From Mycolicibacterium sp. YH-1 (GTDB lineage: Bacteria > Actinomycetota > Actinomycetes > Mycobacteriales > Mycobacteriaceae): a DNA stretch of 64,000 nucleotides. The notes beneath the pieces are model-generated. The model worked only from the letters and a program-made list of their open reading frames with translations, was not told where the DNA came from and did no database searches. Both the position numbers and the translations under genes were made by a program. Shown here piece by piece: positions 63,652-64,000 of the stretch; within the stretch, counting starts at the first letter, position 1; the number at the start of each line of letters is the position of its first letter. The stretch covers positions 5,518,001-5,582,000 of the forward strand of contig NZ_CP092915.1 of assembly GCF_022557175.1 (NCBI RefSeq), given 5' to 3'.

Positions 63652-64000
63652 ATGCCGCATTCGGATCACGATTCGATCCCCCGCTTCCACCTGGCCGTGG
63701 CAGTCGACGATCTGACAGCCGCGCGTGGCTTCTACGGCGACACTCTCGGCTTGCACGAAGGCCGCAGTTCGCAGCACTGGATCGACTGGAACATGTACGG
63801 CCATCAGGTCGTCACACATCTCTCACCGCGAAACACCGAACCCGCCGAGAGCTCCGTCGACGGACACAACGTGCCCATCCCGCACTTCGGAGTCATCCTG
63901 TCGATCAGCGACTTCCACGCCCTCACCGGGCGCCTTCGTGCACACGGCGTTCAGTTCGTTCGTGAACCCCATGTGCGATTCCCGGGCGAAGCGGGAGAAC
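63652..64000 (+). CDS. VOC-family (glyoxalase-like) protein, partial
   Basis: The open frame runs from ATG 63652 to the window end. It reads FHLAVAVDDLTAARGFYGDTLGLHEGRSSQ, then WIDWNMYGHQVVTHL and HNVPIPHFGVILSISDFHALTGRLRAHGVQFV, a typical VOC dioxygenase or glyoxalase half with His ligands (FHLAV; PHFGV). The 3' end lies outside the window. It follows the hairpin, so it may or may not belong to the racemase operon. Confidence 0.82.
   Translation, partial: MPHSDHDSIPRFHLAVAVDDLTAARGFYGDTLGLHEGRSSQHWIDWNMYGHQVVTHLSPRNTEPAESSVDGHNVPIPHFGVILSISDFHALTGRLRAHGVQFVREPHVRFPGEAGE

Overview
The window looks like a chromosomal segment of a high-GC actinobacterium, almost certainly a Mycobacterium/Mycolicibacterium. 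The evidence is the str operon (rpsL-rpsG-fusA-tuf) and the start of the S10 operon (rpsJ-rplC-rplD-rplW-rplB) on the same strand, a complete mycofactocin cluster just before rpsJ, DUF3558 and DUF3060 secreted proteins, and many GTG/TTG starts with 4-bp gene overlaps. From memory the backbone matches M. tuberculosis Rv0682 (rpsL) to Rv0704 (rplB), read here on the minus strand, with large accessory blocks inserted.

Layout. 1-2,100: S10 operon (minus). 2,100-9,150: a gene-free S10 leader, a small membrane protein and a thioesterase-like gene flanked by two copies of one palindrome, an esterase/SnoaL pair, a P450, and a divergent TetR/MFS exporter pair with a clear operator. 9,130-16,400: the mycofactocin locus mftA-G with divergent mftR. 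16,440-18,250: an ECF sigma factor translationally coupled to a triple-VOC protein. 18,250-19,650: an IS481-type element sitting in the centre of a 55-bp palindrome that is probably the shared terminator of two convergent genes. 19,650-26,050: a ferredoxin-reductase-type flavoprotein, then Lrp divergent from ddaH-rocD-rocE-usp (arginine/ornithine use). 26,040-33,810: dienelactone hydrolase, a mycofactocin-coupled SDR with a KstR-type site in its promoter, nhaC-arcD-arcA, a SHOCT membrane protein and a PP2C phosphatase. 33,900-38,270: tuf, fusA, rpsG, rpsL.

38,550-52,230: a TetR regulator, paired DUF3558 and DUF3060 genes, Fe-alcohol dehydrogenase/LysR, amidase plus NCS1 permease, an acyl-CoA dehydrogenase/crotonase/PaaX operon, and a cupin gene overlapping a PAP2 gene tail to tail. 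52,347-64,000: an island for nitrogenous small-molecule catabolism. It holds a polar amino-acid-type ABC importer, a ureohydrolase and an SDR (minus), pxpABC-type lactamase genes with a stand-alone pdxS (plus), RidA and an RpiR regulator (minus), and an Asp/Glu-racemase-family protein, an aminotransferase and a VOC protein (plus, last one cut by the window end).

The most original observation is that the two divergent promoters of this last island carry the same ~34-bp operator-like sequence. This ties import, guanidino hydrolysis, lactam opening, racemisation, transamination and PLP supply into one likely RpiR regulon. The substrate is not evident from sequence. All functional statements come from reading translations and motifs; no database search was run.
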